64,000 nucleotides of DNA from Thermobifida alba. Lineage in GTDB: Bacteria; Actinomycetota; Actinomycetes; Streptosporangiales; Streptosporangiaceae. Of this stretch, positions 17,323 through 25,824 are shown piece after piece; positions within the stretch are counted from its first letter, which is position 1; each line of letters opens with the position of its first letter. Under the pieces are notes generated by a model. The model worked only from the letters and a program-made list of their open reading frames with translations, was not told the origin of the DNA and made no database searches. A program made the position numbers and the translations under genes. The DNA lies in assembly GCF_023208015.1 (NCBI RefSeq), contig NZ_CP051627.1, positions 4,136,422 through 4,200,421 of the forward strand. Direction: 5' to 3'.

Positions 17323-18537
17323 ATGAGAGCACTGGTCATCGGCTCCGGTATCGGCGGGCCGGTCGTCGCGACGGCCCTGCGCCGGGTCGGGGTGGAGGCG
17401 GTCGTCCACGAGGCGCACGACGGCCCCGCCGAGGGCCTCGGCAGCTTCCTCACCCTGGCCCCCAACGGCCTGGCCGCCCTGCGCACGCTCGACCTGCTCG
17501 CCCCGGTCCGCTCCGCCGCGCTGTTCCCCAGCACCCGCATCGAGTTCCAGAACGGCTCGGGACGCCGGCTCGGACTGCTCGACGACGGCTCCGACGAGTT
17601 GGACGACGGCCTCCAGACCGTCACCGTGATGCGCGGAACCCTGCAGCGCGTCCTCGCCGAGGCCGCCCGCGCCCAGGGGGCGCGCATCGAGTACGGGCGG
17701 CGCCTGGTCGGCTTCACCGCCACCGACGACGGCGTCACCGCCGAGTTCGCGGACGGGAGCACCGCGCACGGCGACGTCCTCATCGGAGCGGACGGCCTCC
17801 ACTCGCCGGTGCGCCGCATCATGGACCCCGCCGCTCCCCGCCCCGCCTACACCGGGCTGCTCAACCTCGGCGGATCCGCTCCGCCCCTGCCGGTCCCCGC
17901 CACACCGGAGCGGACGATGCGCATGGTCTTCGCCCGGCGGGCCTTCTTCGGCCACCAGACCGCCGCCGACGGCCGGACCCACTGGTTCGTCAACTTCCCG
18001 CACCCCGAACTCGACCGCGCCGCGATCGCCGAACGGGACGCCGAGCAGTGGCGGCGCCACGTCCTGGCCCTGTTCGCCGACGACCACCCCGCCATCACGC
18101 AGATCCTGCGGGCCTCCCCGGTCGACGGCTTCCGCCCGGTCGGCGTCTACGACATCGCCTCGCTGCCCCGCTGGACCTCGGGGCGGGTCGCGCTGCTGGG
18201 CGACGCCGCGCACGCGGTGTCCCCCTCCAGCGGCCAGGGCGCCTCCCTGGCCGTGGAGGACGCCGTGCTCCTCGCCGCCTGCCTGCGCGACGTGGCCGAC
18301 CCCGCCGCGGCCCTGCGCACCTACGAGAGGCTGCGCCGCGGCCGGGTGGAGCGGATCGTCGCCGAGGGCCGGCGCAGGGGCGGCCAGAAACTCGTCACCA
18401 GCCGGATCGGGGTGCTCTTCCGCGACCTGACGCTCCCGCTGGTCTTCCGGCTCATCGCGATGCGCGGCGGGCACTCCTGGATGTTCGACCACCGGGTCGA
18501 CCTCGCCGACCCGGTGCGGGAGACGGTCAGCGGCTGA
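17323..18537 (+). CDS. FAD-dependent aromatic-type monooxygenase
   Basis: Flavoprotein monooxygenase of 404 residues in the PHBH/UbiH/TetX-like group. Motifs are ALVIGSGIGGPVVATAL (GxGxxG FAD site), DVLIGADGLHSPVR (the DG motif) and RVALLGDAAHAVSPSSGQGA (the GD motif). Such enzymes hydroxylate aromatic or polyketide-like substrates using NAD(P)H and oxygen. GGGAG lies about eight bases before the ATG. It is divergent from the MarR regulator and probably controlled by it. The 3' end overlaps the convergent spermidine synthase-like gene by 11 bp. Confidence 0.9.
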   Translation: MRALVIGSGIGGPVVATALRRVGVEAVVHEAHDGPAEGLGSFLTLAPNGLAALRTLDLLAPVRSAALFPSTRIEFQNGSGRRLGLLDDGSDELDDGLQTVTVMRGTLQRVLAEAARAQGARIEYGRRLVGFTATDDGVTAEFADGSTAHGDVLIGADGLHSPVRRIMDPAAPRPAYTGLLNLGGSAPPLPVPATPERTMRMVFARRAFFGHQTAADGRTHWFVNFPHPELDRAAIAERDAEQWRRHVLALFADDHPAITQILRASPVDGFRPVGVYDIASLPRWTSGRVALLGDAAHAVSPSSGQGASLAVEDAVLLAACLRDVADPAAALRTYERLRRGRVERIVAEGRRRGGQKLVTSRIGVLFRDLTLPLVFRLIAMRGGHSWMFDHRVDLADPVRETVSG

Positions 18538-19225
18538 GCTCCGCGGCGCCGGGGCGGACCAGGTACACCACGTCCGGCTCGCCCCGGGGCACCGGAACCC
18601 GGATCTCCTCGACCGTGCCGAACCGGCGCTCCAGCAGTGCCGCGAAGTCCGGCGCGGGCATCGCGCTCCAGAACGCCACGGCACCGCCGGGAGCGGTGAT
18701 CCGCGCCACCCGGTCCAGCCCGTCCGGGCCGTACAGCCTCCGGTTGCCCTCGACCACGGTCCAGTCCGGTCCGTTGTCGATGTCCAGGCACACGGCGTCG
18801 AAGGTCTCCGTCGCGGTGGACAGCCACTCGACCAGGTCGGCACGGGAGACCCGGCAGCGGGGGTCGTCGACCGGACGCCCCGCGACCTCTCCCAGCGGAC
18901 CGGAGTGCCAGGCGACGACCTGTGGCTCCACCTCGACCACCCGCACCAGCGAGACCCGGGGACAGGCCAGCGCCTCGGCCGCGGAGAACCCCACGCCGAG
19001 CCCGCCGACCAGGACCCGCAGGCCGGTGCGCCCGGCGGGAAGGGCGCGCAGGCAGGCGCGGACCAGTTCGCGTTCGGACCGGCCGTCCCGGGTGTCCATG
19101 AGGAACACGCCGTTGCTGATGATCTCGTAGTCGGAGCCGACCCGCCGCAGCACCAGTTCCCCGCCGCTCACCCCCGGGGCGCGGTCGACGACCACGGGCA
19201 CGTCGGAATCGGTGGGAGACAGCAT
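18527..19225 (-). CDS. spermidine synthase-like methyltransferase-fold protein
   Basis: Protein of 232 residues with the Rossmann core of polyamine synthases: LRVLVGGLGVGFSAAEAL (nucleotide-binding loop), VRVVEVEPQVVAWH with the acidic residue after beta-2, and FDAVCLDIDNGPDWTV. It is shorter than classical SpeE and lacks clear N-terminal tetramerisation strands, so the substrate is uncertain. The ATG at 19225 sits almost on its AGGAGG, an unusually short spacing. It begins 28 bp after the hisG stop and is probably the last gene of hisE-hisG. Confidence 0.75.
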   Translation of the reverse strand: MLSPTDSDVPVVVDRAPGVSGGELVLRRVGSDYEIISNGVFLMDTRDGRSERELVRACLRALPAGRTGLRVLVGGLGVGFSAAEALACPRVSLVRVVEVEPQVVAWHSGPLGEVAGRPVDDPRCRVSRADLVEWLSTATETFDAVCLDIDNGPDWTVVEGNRRLYGPDGLDRVARITAPGGAVAFWSAMPAPDFAALLERRFGTVEEIRVPVPRGEPDVVYLVRPGAAELSR

Positions 19226-19253
19226 TCCTCCTGCGGACCTTCCCGGCCGCCCG

Positions 19254-20108
19254 TCACAGGCGGCAGGCGTAGATGTCGGTGACCAGAATGGCACGCGCCC
19301 CGATCTCCCAGAGGTCGTCCATGATCCGCTGGGCCTTGCGGCGCGGCACCATGGCGCGCACCGCCACCCAGCCCTCCCGGTGCAGCGGGGAGACCGTGGG
19401 CCCCTCCATGCCGGGGGTGAGCGCGACGGCGGCCTCCAGGCGCTCGGCGTGCACGTCGTAGTCCATCATCACGTAGTCACGGGCGACGAGCACACCGCGC
19501 AGCCGCCGCAGCAGCTGTTCGACCTTCGGATCGTCGGGCGCCCCCTGGCGGCGGATGACCACGGCCTCGGACTCCAGGATGGGCTCGCCGAACGGCTCCA
19601 GTCCCGCTTGGCGCAGGGTGGTGCCGGTCGACACCACGTCGGCCACCGCGTCGGCCACGCCCAACTGGATCGAGCTCTCCACCGCGCCGTCCAGGTGGAT
19701 CACCCGGGCGTCGATACCGCGCTTGGCCAGGTAGGCGGTGAGCAGCCCCTCGTAGGAGGTGGCGATGCGCTTCCCGGCGAGGTCCTCGACCGTCATCGAG
19801 GAGCCGTTGCGCGCGGCGAAGCGGAACGTGGAGCCGCCGAAGCCCAGCGGCAGCAGCTCCTCGACCGGGGCGCCGGAGTCGAGCAGCATGTCGCGGCCGG
19901 TGATGCCGACGTTGAGGATGCCCTCGCCGACGTAGACGGCGATGTCCTTGGGACGCAGGAAGAAGAACTCGGCCCCGTTGTCGGGGTCGAGCATGACCAG
20001 GTCGCGGGAGTCCTTGCGCTGGCGGTACCCGGCCTCGCGCAGCATGGCGACGGCGGGTTCGGAGAGTTGGCCCTTGTTGGGCACGGCGATGCGCAGCAGG
20101 TCGTTCAT
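19254..20108 (-). CDS. hisG: ATP phosphoribosyltransferase, long form
   Basis: First enzyme of histidine biosynthesis, joining ATP and PRPP. At 284 residues it is the long, hexameric, histidine-inhibited HisG. Motifs include [14 protein letters not shown] at the N-terminus, the PRPP-binding [18 protein letters not shown], and a C-terminal ACT-like regulatory domain ([20 protein letters not shown]). GAGGAAG precedes the ATG. It follows hisE by 81 bp on the same strand, the arrangement common in actinomycetes; the other his genes are not in the window. Confidence 0.96.
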   Translation of the reverse strand: MNDLLRIAVPNKGQLSEPAVAMLREAGYRQRKDSRDLVMLDPDNGAEFFFLRPKDIAVYVGEGILNVGITGRDMLLDSGAPVEELLPLGFGGSTFRFAARNGSSMTVEDLAGKRIATSYEGLLTAYLAKRGIDARVIHLDGAVESSIQLGVADAVADVVSTGTTLRQAGLEPFGEPILESEAVVIRRQGAPDDPKVEQLLRRLRGVLVARDYVMMDYDVHAERLEAAVALTPGMEGPTVSPLHREGWVAVRAMVPRRKAQRIMDDLWEIGARAILVTDIYACRL

Positions 20109-20189
20109 GGGTGCTTCCTCAGCTCACGGGGGGTTCCGGACAGGGGACGCCAGAGCGGGTCGGTCGCGCACGGGAGGGGCGGGACCGAC

Positions 20190-20453
20190 CTAGAGATGCC
20201 GGTAGACGTCCTCCAGGCGCAGGCCGCGCGCCAGCATCAGAACCTGGAGGTGGTAGAGGAGCTGGGAGATCTCTTCGGCGGTCGCTTCGTCGCTCTCGTA
20301 CTCGGCGGCCATCCAGACCTCGGCCGCCTCCTCGACGACCTTCTTGCCGATCGCGTGCACACCGGCGTCCAACTGGGCGACCGTACCCGACCCGGCAGGC
20401 CTGGTCCGCGCCTTCTCGGACAGTTCGGCGAACAGCTCTTCGAAGGTCTTCAT
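20190..20453 (-). CDS. hisE: phosphoribosyl-ATP pyrophosphatase
   Basis: Second step of histidine biosynthesis. The 87-residue protein is the all-alpha MazG-like HisE alone, without a fused His[15 protein letters not shown], then [16 protein letters not shown] with the acidic Mg-binding residues and [19 protein letters not shown]. It is upstream of hisG on the same strand. Confidence 0.95.
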   Translation of the reverse strand: MKTFEELFAELSEKARTRPAGSGTVAQLDAGVHAIGKKVVEEAAEVWMAAEYESDEATAEEISQLLYHLQVLMLARGLRLEDVYRHL

Positions 20454-20574
20454 GGTCTCTTTCCTCGACTGCGTGCCCTCCTAGGGTAGGCGCAGCCGGA
20501 CGCGGACGGGAACCGGAGGAGGCCGAAGCGGAGGTGAACAGTCTTCGCGCGGCGGCGTACGCCGAACCGGGCGG

Positions 20575-21402
20575 TCACCGGCCGATCCGCTTGGCCACCG
20601 TGTTGAACAGCCCGGACGGAAGGGCGTGCAGCAGGGCGTTGACCGCCTTGTACTGCGGCCCGGGCACCACCCGGGCGCGTCCCGCGGCCCAGGCGCGCAG
20701 CGAGTCGGCGACCACGCGCTCCCGGGGGACGAACGCGACGTCGGGCAGGCCCATCTCCTGGACGTAGCGGGTCATGTCGGTGCGGACGTAGCCGGGGACC
20801 ACGGCGGTCACCCGCACGCCGCTGCCGGCCGTCTCGACCGCGAGCGTGTCGGTGAAGGACAGCACGTAGGACTTGGAGGCGGCGTAGACCGCGCCGCCCG
20901 GGGAGGAGGGGAGCAGGCCGGCCACCGAGGCGACGTTGATCACGCCGATCGGCCGGAGGCGTCCGGCGGAGCGCAGCCGTTCCGCGCGCTCGATCTGGGG
21001 CGGCAGCACGGCGCGCGCCAGTCGGGTGAGCGCCCGGATGTTCAGCGCGATCGTGCTGTCGACCGCCTCGACGGGCTGGGTGGCGAACGTGCCGCCGTGC
21101 CCCTGGCCGGCGTTGTTGACCAGCAGGTCGACGGGGGCGTCGGCGGTGTCGCCGGCGGCCCGCAGCCGCTCCTCCACCGCGGCCAGGTCCGCGTCGGCGG
21201 TGAGGTCGGCGGGCAGGGGCTGCACCCGCACCCCGTAGCGGTCGGCCAGGTCGGTGGCGAGGGCGGTGAGCCGGTCGGCGCTGCGAGCCACCAGCACCAG
21301 GGAGTAGCCGCGTTCGGCCAGCTGCCGGGCGTACTCCTCGCCGATTCCGGCGGAGGCCCCGGTGATCAGCGCGGTGCGGGGGTGTGCGCGGTGGTCGCTC
21401 AT
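20575..21402 (-). CDS. short-chain dehydrogenase/reductase
   Basis: Classical SDR of 275 residues: TALITGASAGIGEEYARQL (cofactor loop), LLVNNAGQGHGG (NNAG), INVASVAGLLPS (catalytic Ser) and YAASKSYVLSF (Tyr-X-X-X-Lys), followed by VTAVVPGYVRTDM. The substrate is unknown; the C-terminus resembles hydrophobic-substrate SDRs of actinomycetes. The ATG at 21402 has no clear ribosome-binding site, but a TACCAT -10-like box eight bases upstream suggests a leaderless transcript; GTG at 21408 is an alternative start. Confidence 0.88.
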   Translation of the reverse strand: MSDHRAHPRTALITGASAGIGEEYARQLAERGYSLVLVARSADRLTALATDLADRYGVRVQPLPADLTADADLAAVEERLRAAGDTADAPVDLLVNNAGQGHGGTFATQPVEAVDSTIALNIRALTRLARAVLPPQIERAERLRSAGRLRPIGVINVASVAGLLPSSPGGAVYAASKSYVLSFTDTLAVETAGSGVRVTAVVPGYVRTDMTRYVQEMGLPDVAFVPRERVVADSLRAWAAGRARVVPGPQYKAVNALLHALPSGLFNTVAKRIGR

Positions 21403-21486
21403 GGCCACGGATGGTATCGCTGCTCTCCGCCCGATGCGAGACGGTTGCCCGAAGGGTCCGGGAAGCGGGGATCCGCCTCCCGCGGG

Positions 21487-21930
21487 TCACCCTCCGGCCG
21501 TGGCGGCGGCCAGCCGGAGTTCGGCCGCGGGCAGCAGGCACAGCCGCTTGGCCAGCAGCACCGTGGTCCGCCCGTCGGGTTCGACGTCGAAGGCGACCTC
21601 GTCCATGAGGGAGTGCATCAGGAAGATGCCCCGTCCCGACTCGGCGTCCGCGGTGGGACGGGACGGCACGGCCGCCGGGGTGAAGTGACGGCCGGTGTGC
21701 GTGATCCTCAGGGTGCAGAAACTCCGCTCGATGCGGACCGAAACCTGGTAGTTGGGAGCCGGGTCGCCGTGGTCGACGACATTCGCGCACGCCTCGGAGG
21801 CCGCCACCAGGATGTCGCGCCGGCACTCGGGACAGACGCCGTGGATCTGCAGGGTGCTGCCCAGGAAACTGCGCAGCACGGGGACGGTGTACGCCGCCCT
21901 GGGCAGCGCGACCAGGAATCGCTCATCCAT
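21487..21930 (-). CDS. RsbW-like ATP-binding protein (anti-sigma/regulatory kinase fold)
   Basis: HATPase_c domain protein of 147 residues, alone without a receiver or sensor domain. The N-box is ILVAASEACANVVDHGD and the G-box DAESGRGIFLMHSLMDEV. This is the actinomycete RsbW/SpoIIAB-type family, which includes anti-sigma factors and partners of SpoIIE phosphatases. Cysteines CPEC at about 33-36 are unusual for the family. No sigma factor or anti-anti-sigma gene is adjacent on the same strand, so the partner is unknown. The gene lies between purS and an SDR. Confidence 0.85.
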   Translation of the reverse strand: MDERFLVALPRAAYTVPVLRSFLGSTLQIHGVCPECRRDILVAASEACANVVDHGDPAPNYQVSVRIERSFCTLRITHTGRHFTPAAVPSRPTADAESGRGIFLMHSLMDEVAFDVEPDGRTTVLLAKRLCLLPAAELRLAAATAGG

Positions 21931-22038
21931 CCGAGTCAGCCCCCAAACCCGTTGGCACGGTTAGAGACTTTCCCGAGGCGTTTCCTGTGAAACCGCTTAA
22001 TTCCGGACAGATGGCGAAGGCGGTCTGATAACGCTGCG

Positions 22039-22281
22039 TCACTCCACGCGGAGCGAGAAGTCCTCGATAACGGGGTTGGCGAGCAGCGTTTCGGCGAGTT
22101 TGCGGACCTCGGCGAGGCGCTCCTCGTCGGCCTCCCCCTCGATCTCGATCTCGAAGCGCTTGCCCTGGCGGACCTGGGTCACCCCGGAGAAGCCGAGTCG
22201 TCCGCAGGCGCCCATGATGGCCTGTCCCTGCGGGTCCAGGATCTCGGGCTTGAGCATGACATCGACGATGACGCGGGCCAC
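22039..22281 (-). CDS. purS: phosphoribosylformylglycinamidine synthase subunit PurS
   Basis: Small subunit (80 residues) of the PurSQL FGAM synthetase of purine synthesis. The start VARVIVDVMLKPEILDPQGQ, then GFSGVTQVRQGKRFEIEIEG and AETLLANPVIEDFSLRVE, is diagnostic. The GTG at 22281 follows GGAGG. Usually purS is directly followed by purQ and purL; here the next gene downstream is the RsbW-like protein and no purQ or purL is seen. Confidence 0.93.
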   Translation of the reverse strand: MARVIVDVMLKPEILDPQGQAIMGACGRLGFSGVTQVRQGKRFEIEIEGEADEERLAEVRKLAETLLANPVIEDFSLRVE

Positions 22282-22733
22282 GGGTCCTCCAGGGTTGTGC
22301 CGCACCGGTGGTGGAGGCGCCGTCCGTGTCAGCGGGACACGGGGCGCGGGGCCGGTCGCCGAGCGGGGACCGGCAGGTCCCGGTTGCGGCTCGGGTACGG
22401 CCCGGACAACCAGAGCGTACGGCACCGCCAGCACGGGAGGAAACCGGCTGTTCGGCAGCGGCATGTGTGCGACGCCCTCTCCCGGGAAGCGGATCCGTGG
22501 TGCCGGACAGGCGGACCACAGGAGGGGAAATCCGTGGATGCTGCGCCCGGCGCCGACGGTGTGAGTCCGCCCCTGAGGCAGCGCCAACGCTCCTTTTTAC
22601 CGGACTCCTGACGTGAGCAGCCCCTGACGTGGGGTGTTCGTGACCTTAATCACCCGGGGTCCGAGCATCGCCGATCGGTTCGGAGCGCGTCTCACCAAGT
22701 AACAGCATCCTCGGTCGTCGTGAGGGGGAAACT
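22282..22733. other. divergent region between purS and the sigma factor gene
   Basis: About 450 bp without a supported gene; frames on both strands are Pro/Arg/Gly-rich shadows. Promoters for purS and the sigma factor must lie here, but I found no confident -35/-10 pair, PurR box or SigR-type promoter. Confidence 0.5.
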
Positions 22734-23333
22734 TTGGCGACCATTGAACTCGACCGCCCAGCGGATGCCACCGCCGCCGCGGAGGCTCCCGACTTCATCG
22801 AGGCCGTCACGCCCTACGCGGACCAGCTCTACCCGGCGGCCCTGCGGATGACCAGGAACTCGGCCGACGCCGAGGACCTCGTGCAGGAGACCTTCACCAA
22901 GGCGTTCGCCAACTTCCACCAGTTCCGGGCGGGCACCAACCTGCGCGCCTGGCTCTACCGGATCCTCACCAACACGTTCATCAACGGCTACCGCAAGAAG
23001 CAGCGCGAGCCCCGCCAGGAGATCACCGACGAGATCAAGGACTGGCAGCTCGCCGCGGCCGACACGCACGCGTCCACCGGTTCCCGCTCGGCGGAGGCCG
23101 AGGTGCTCGACCGGCTGCCCGACTCCGCGGTGCGCACGGCGCTGGCCCGCCTGCCCGAGGAGTTCCGTCTGGTCGTCTACCTGGTCGACGTCGAGGGCTT
23201 CTCCTACAAGGAGGTGGCCGAGCGGATGGACACCCCGCTGGGGACGGTCATGTCCCGGCTGCACCGGGCGCGCCGGCAGCTGCGCGTCCTCCTCGCCGAC
23301 TACGCCAGGGAGTGCGGTCTGCACGCGGGGTGA
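22734..23333 (+). CDS. sigR: ECF sigma factor, SigR/SigH (redox stress) family
   Basis: RNA polymerase sigma factor of 199 residues. Region 2 reads [40 protein letters not shown] and [17 protein letters not shown]; region 4 reads [20 protein letters not shown] and [17 protein letters not shown]. This matches Streptomyces SigR and mycobacterial SigH, which control thioredoxin and thiol-stress genes. The TTG start at 22734 follows GAGGGGGAAAC. The anti-sigma gene rsrA normally lies immediately downstream, but the next 390 bp encode no HxxxCxxC zinc anti-sigma protein. A thioredoxin gene is 6 kb away. Confidence 0.9.
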   Translation: MATIELDRPADATAAAEAPDFIEAVTPYADQLYPAALRMTRNSADAEDLVQETFTKAFANFHQFRAGTNLRAWLYRILTNTFINGYRKKQREPRQEITDEIKDWQLAAADTHASTGSRSAEAEVLDRLPDSAVRTALARLPEEFRLVVYLVDVEGFSYKEVAERMDTPLGTVMSRLHRARRQLRVLLADYARECGLHAG

Positions 23334-23721
23334 CCCGGCCCCTCCGGAGTGCGGCGACCGTGCCGCTCCCTTCCCCCGACTCCTCACGAGACGGCCGGAA
23401 GGCCGTGGTGTCCGCACCGGTCGCTCCCGCCGTCGGCGCCTCCCGGACCATCCGCGATCCAGAAAGTACTAGGACGGCCGATTTTTTATTCGGATTCCCT
23501 TGTATTTTCTAGGAAGACCTGGTATTTGGGCTTTTTCTCGTTCTGCGGGATCATGAGCCGGACGACGCGAGGTGGCGCTGGGGTCTTGCGCTGTCCATAG
23601 TGATATCTGTCACGATGGCGGTAGGGCTGCCCGACCGCACCCGTTACCCCGGGCGGATCGGGCGGACAGCAGGCCGACCAGCGGCACCCCGCCAGTCGGC
23701 CACGAGACCGAGGAGCGACAG
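23334..23721. other. intergenic region with an AT-rich patch, upstream of the E1-E2 operon
   Basis: No gene is supported. Bases 23461-23545 are unusually AT-rich with T-runs, and a short dyad GTGA-N6-TCAC lies at 23600-23613. It should hold the promoter of the dehydrogenase operon. No anti-sigma gene is present. Confidence 0.5.
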
Positions 23722-24834
23722 GTGTCCGACAGCACCGCTCGTGAAGAGCCAGAGCTCATCCAGCTCTTGACCCCCGGCGGAGAGTACGTCCCGCACCCCG
23801 ACTACCCGTTCGACCCCGACGCCGGACAGGTCCGCGACCTGTACCGCGACCTCGTCCTGGTCCGCCGCGTCGACGCGGAGGCCGTCGCCCTGCAACGGCA
23901 GGGCGAACTGGGCCTGTGGGCCTCCCTGCTGGGCCAGGAGGCCGCCCAGATCGGTTCGGGCCGCGCCCTGCAACCGCAGGACATGGTCTTCCCGTCCTAC
24001 CGGGACCACGGAGTGGCCTGGTGCCGAGGAGTCGGCTTCCGGGACCTGCTGGCCATGTTCCGGGGCGTCACCAACGGCGGCTGGGACCCGTTCAAGTACA
24101 ACTTCCACCTCTACACGATCGTCATCGGCAGCCAGACGCTGCACGCCACCGGATACGCGATGGGCGTCCAGCGGGACGGCGCGCTCGGCGCGGACGGCAC
24201 CGCCGTCATCACCTACTTCGGCGACGGCGCCACCAGCCAGGGCGACACCAACGAGGCGTTCAACTACGCCGCGGTCAACAACGCGCCGGTCGTCTTCTTC
24301 TGCCAGAACAACCAGTGGGCCATCTCCGAGCCGTCGGACCGCCAGAGCCGGGCGCCGATCTACCGCAGGGCCGCCGGATTCGGCTTCCCCGGACTGCGCG
24401 TGGACGGCAACGACGTGTTCGCCTGCCTGGCGGTCACCCGGGAGGCGCTGCAGTGCGCCCGCGAGGGACAGGGGCCCACGCTGATCGAGGCGTTCACCTA
24501 CCGGATGGGCGCGCACACCACCTCCGACGACCCCACCCGCTACCGCACGTCGGCGGAGGACGAGGAGTGGCGGCGCAAGGACCCGATCGCCCGGGTGCGG
24601 GCCTACCTGGTCCGCGAGGGCATGGCCGACGACGACTTCTTCGCCGCGGTCGACGCCGAGGCGGAGGAGCTGGGAGAGCAGGTGCGCGCCGAGTGCCGCG
24701 CCCTGCCGGACCCCGCACCGCTGGACATCTTCCGCGAGGTCTACGCCGAACCGCACAGCGAGCTGGACCGGCAGCGCGCCGAATTCGCGGATTACCTGGC
24801 CTCCTTCGAGGACGCGGAAGGAGCGGCCCGATGA
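23722..24834 (+). CDS. 2-oxoacid dehydrogenase E1 component, alpha subunit
   Basis: Thiamine-diphosphate-dependent decarboxylase subunit of 370 residues for a branched-chain 2-oxoacid or pyruvate dehydrogenase complex. The ThDP/Mg motif runs from GDGATSQGDTNEAFN to VVFFCQNNQWAISEPSDRQS, and the phosphorylation-loop-like YRMGAHTTSDDPTRYR is present. The GTG at 23722 follows GAGGAG; an upstream ATG at 23572 gives a non-homologous extension. The stop overlaps the E1beta ATG. E1alpha-E1beta-E2 order without E3 is typical of Bkd-type operons. Confidence 0.93.
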   Translation: MSDSTAREEPELIQLLTPGGEYVPHPDYPFDPDAGQVRDLYRDLVLVRRVDAEAVALQRQGELGLWASLLGQEAAQIGSGRALQPQDMVFPSYRDHGVAWCRGVGFRDLLAMFRGVTNGGWDPFKYNFHLYTIVIGSQTLHATGYAMGVQRDGALGADGTAVITYFGDGATSQGDTNEAFNYAAVNNAPVVFFCQNNQWAISEPSDRQSRAPIYRRAAGFGFPGLRVDGNDVFACLAVTREALQCAREGQGPTLIEAFTYRMGAHTTSDDPTRYRTSAEDEEWRRKDPIARVRAYLVREGMADDDFFAAVDAEAEELGEQVRAECRALPDPAPLDIFREVYAEPHSELDRQRAEFADYLASFEDAEGAAR

Positions 24835-25814
24835 GCGGAACCGAACTCACCCTGGGCAGGGCGATCAACGCGGGGCTGCGCCGCGCCATGGAGGACGACC
24901 CCAAGGTCCTCGTCATGGGCGAGGACGTCGGCCGGCTCGGCGGGGTCTTCCGGATCACCGACGGCCTGCACAAGGACTTCGGCGCGGACCGGGTGATCGA
25001 CACCCCGCTGGCCGAGTCCGGCATCATCGGCACCGCGATCGGCCTGGCGATGCGCGGCTACCGCCCGGTCTGCGAGATCCAGTTCGACGGCTTCTTCTTC
25101 CCGGCCACCAACCAGACCTTCACCCAGCTCGCCAAGCTCCGGGCACGCTCCGAGGGGCGGCTGCGACTCCCCGTCGTCATCCGCATCCCCTACGGGGGCG
25201 GCATCGGCGCGGTGGAACACCACAGCGAGTCGCCCGAGGCCTACTTCACCCACACCGCCGGGCTCCGGGTGGTCACCGTCGCCACCCCCGAGGACGCCTA
25301 CTGGACGATCCAGCAGGCCATCGCCTGCGACGACCCGGTGGTCTTCCTGGAACCGAAGCGCCGCTACTGGGACAAGGCCACGGTGCGCACCGAGGGCACC
25401 CCGGGCACGGCCACCCCGATGGGCGCCGCCCGCATCGCCCGCCGGGGCAGCGACGTCACCCTGGTGGCCTACGGGCCGATGGTCAAGGTCGCGCTCCAGG
25501 CCGCCGAGGCCGACACCGAGCGTTCCATCGAGGTCATCGACCTGCGGTCGCTCTCCCCGGTGGACTACGACACCGTCTTCGAGTCGGTCCGCCGCACCGG
25601 GCGGCTCGTCGTCGCCCACGAGGCCCCGGTGACCAGCGGCCTGGGCGCGGAGATCGCCGCCCGGGTCACCGAGTCCTGCTTCTACCACCTGGAAGCCCCG
25701 GTCATCCGGGTCGGCGGGTTCGACACCCCCTATCCGCCGTCGCGGTTGGAGGAGCACTACCTGCCGGACCTGGACCGGGTCCTGGACGGCGTCGACCGCT
25801 CGTTCGCGTTCTGA
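24831..25814 (+). CDS. 2-oxoacid dehydrogenase E1 component, beta subunit
   Basis: 327 residues, pairing with E1alpha to form the alpha2beta2 decarboxylase. Family motifs are VLVMGEDVGRLGGVFRITDG, IDTPLAESGIIGTAIGLAMR, CEIQFDGFFFPATNQ and VVIRIPYGGGIGAVEHHSES, followed by the transketolase C-terminal domain (SDVTLVAYGPMVKVALQAAE). The ATG overlaps the E1alpha stop (ATGA), implying coupled translation in equal amounts. Confidence 0.94.
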   Translation: MSGTELTLGRAINAGLRRAMEDDPKVLVMGEDVGRLGGVFRITDGLHKDFGADRVIDTPLAESGIIGTAIGLAMRGYRPVCEIQFDGFFFPATNQTFTQLAKLRARSEGRLRLPVVIRIPYGGGIGAVEHHSESPEAYFTHTAGLRVVTVATPEDAYWTIQQAIACDDPVVFLEPKRRYWDKATVRTEGTPGTATPMGAARIARRGSDVTLVAYGPMVKVALQAAEADTERSIEVIDLRSLSPVDYDTVFESVRRTGRLVVAHEAPVTSGLGAEIAARVTESCFYHLEAPVIRVGGFDTPYPPSRLEEHYLPDLDRVLDGVDRSFAF

Positions 25815-25824
25815 GGGGCTGGGC

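Noticed and set aside
16576-18843. 755-codon minus-strand frame
   Set aside because: It crosses the monooxygenase, MarR and spermidine synthase-like genes in the wrong frame and has no motif of its own.
23334-23721. An rsrA anti-sigma gene after sigR
   Set aside because: No frame here contains a HxxxCxxC motif or the right length.
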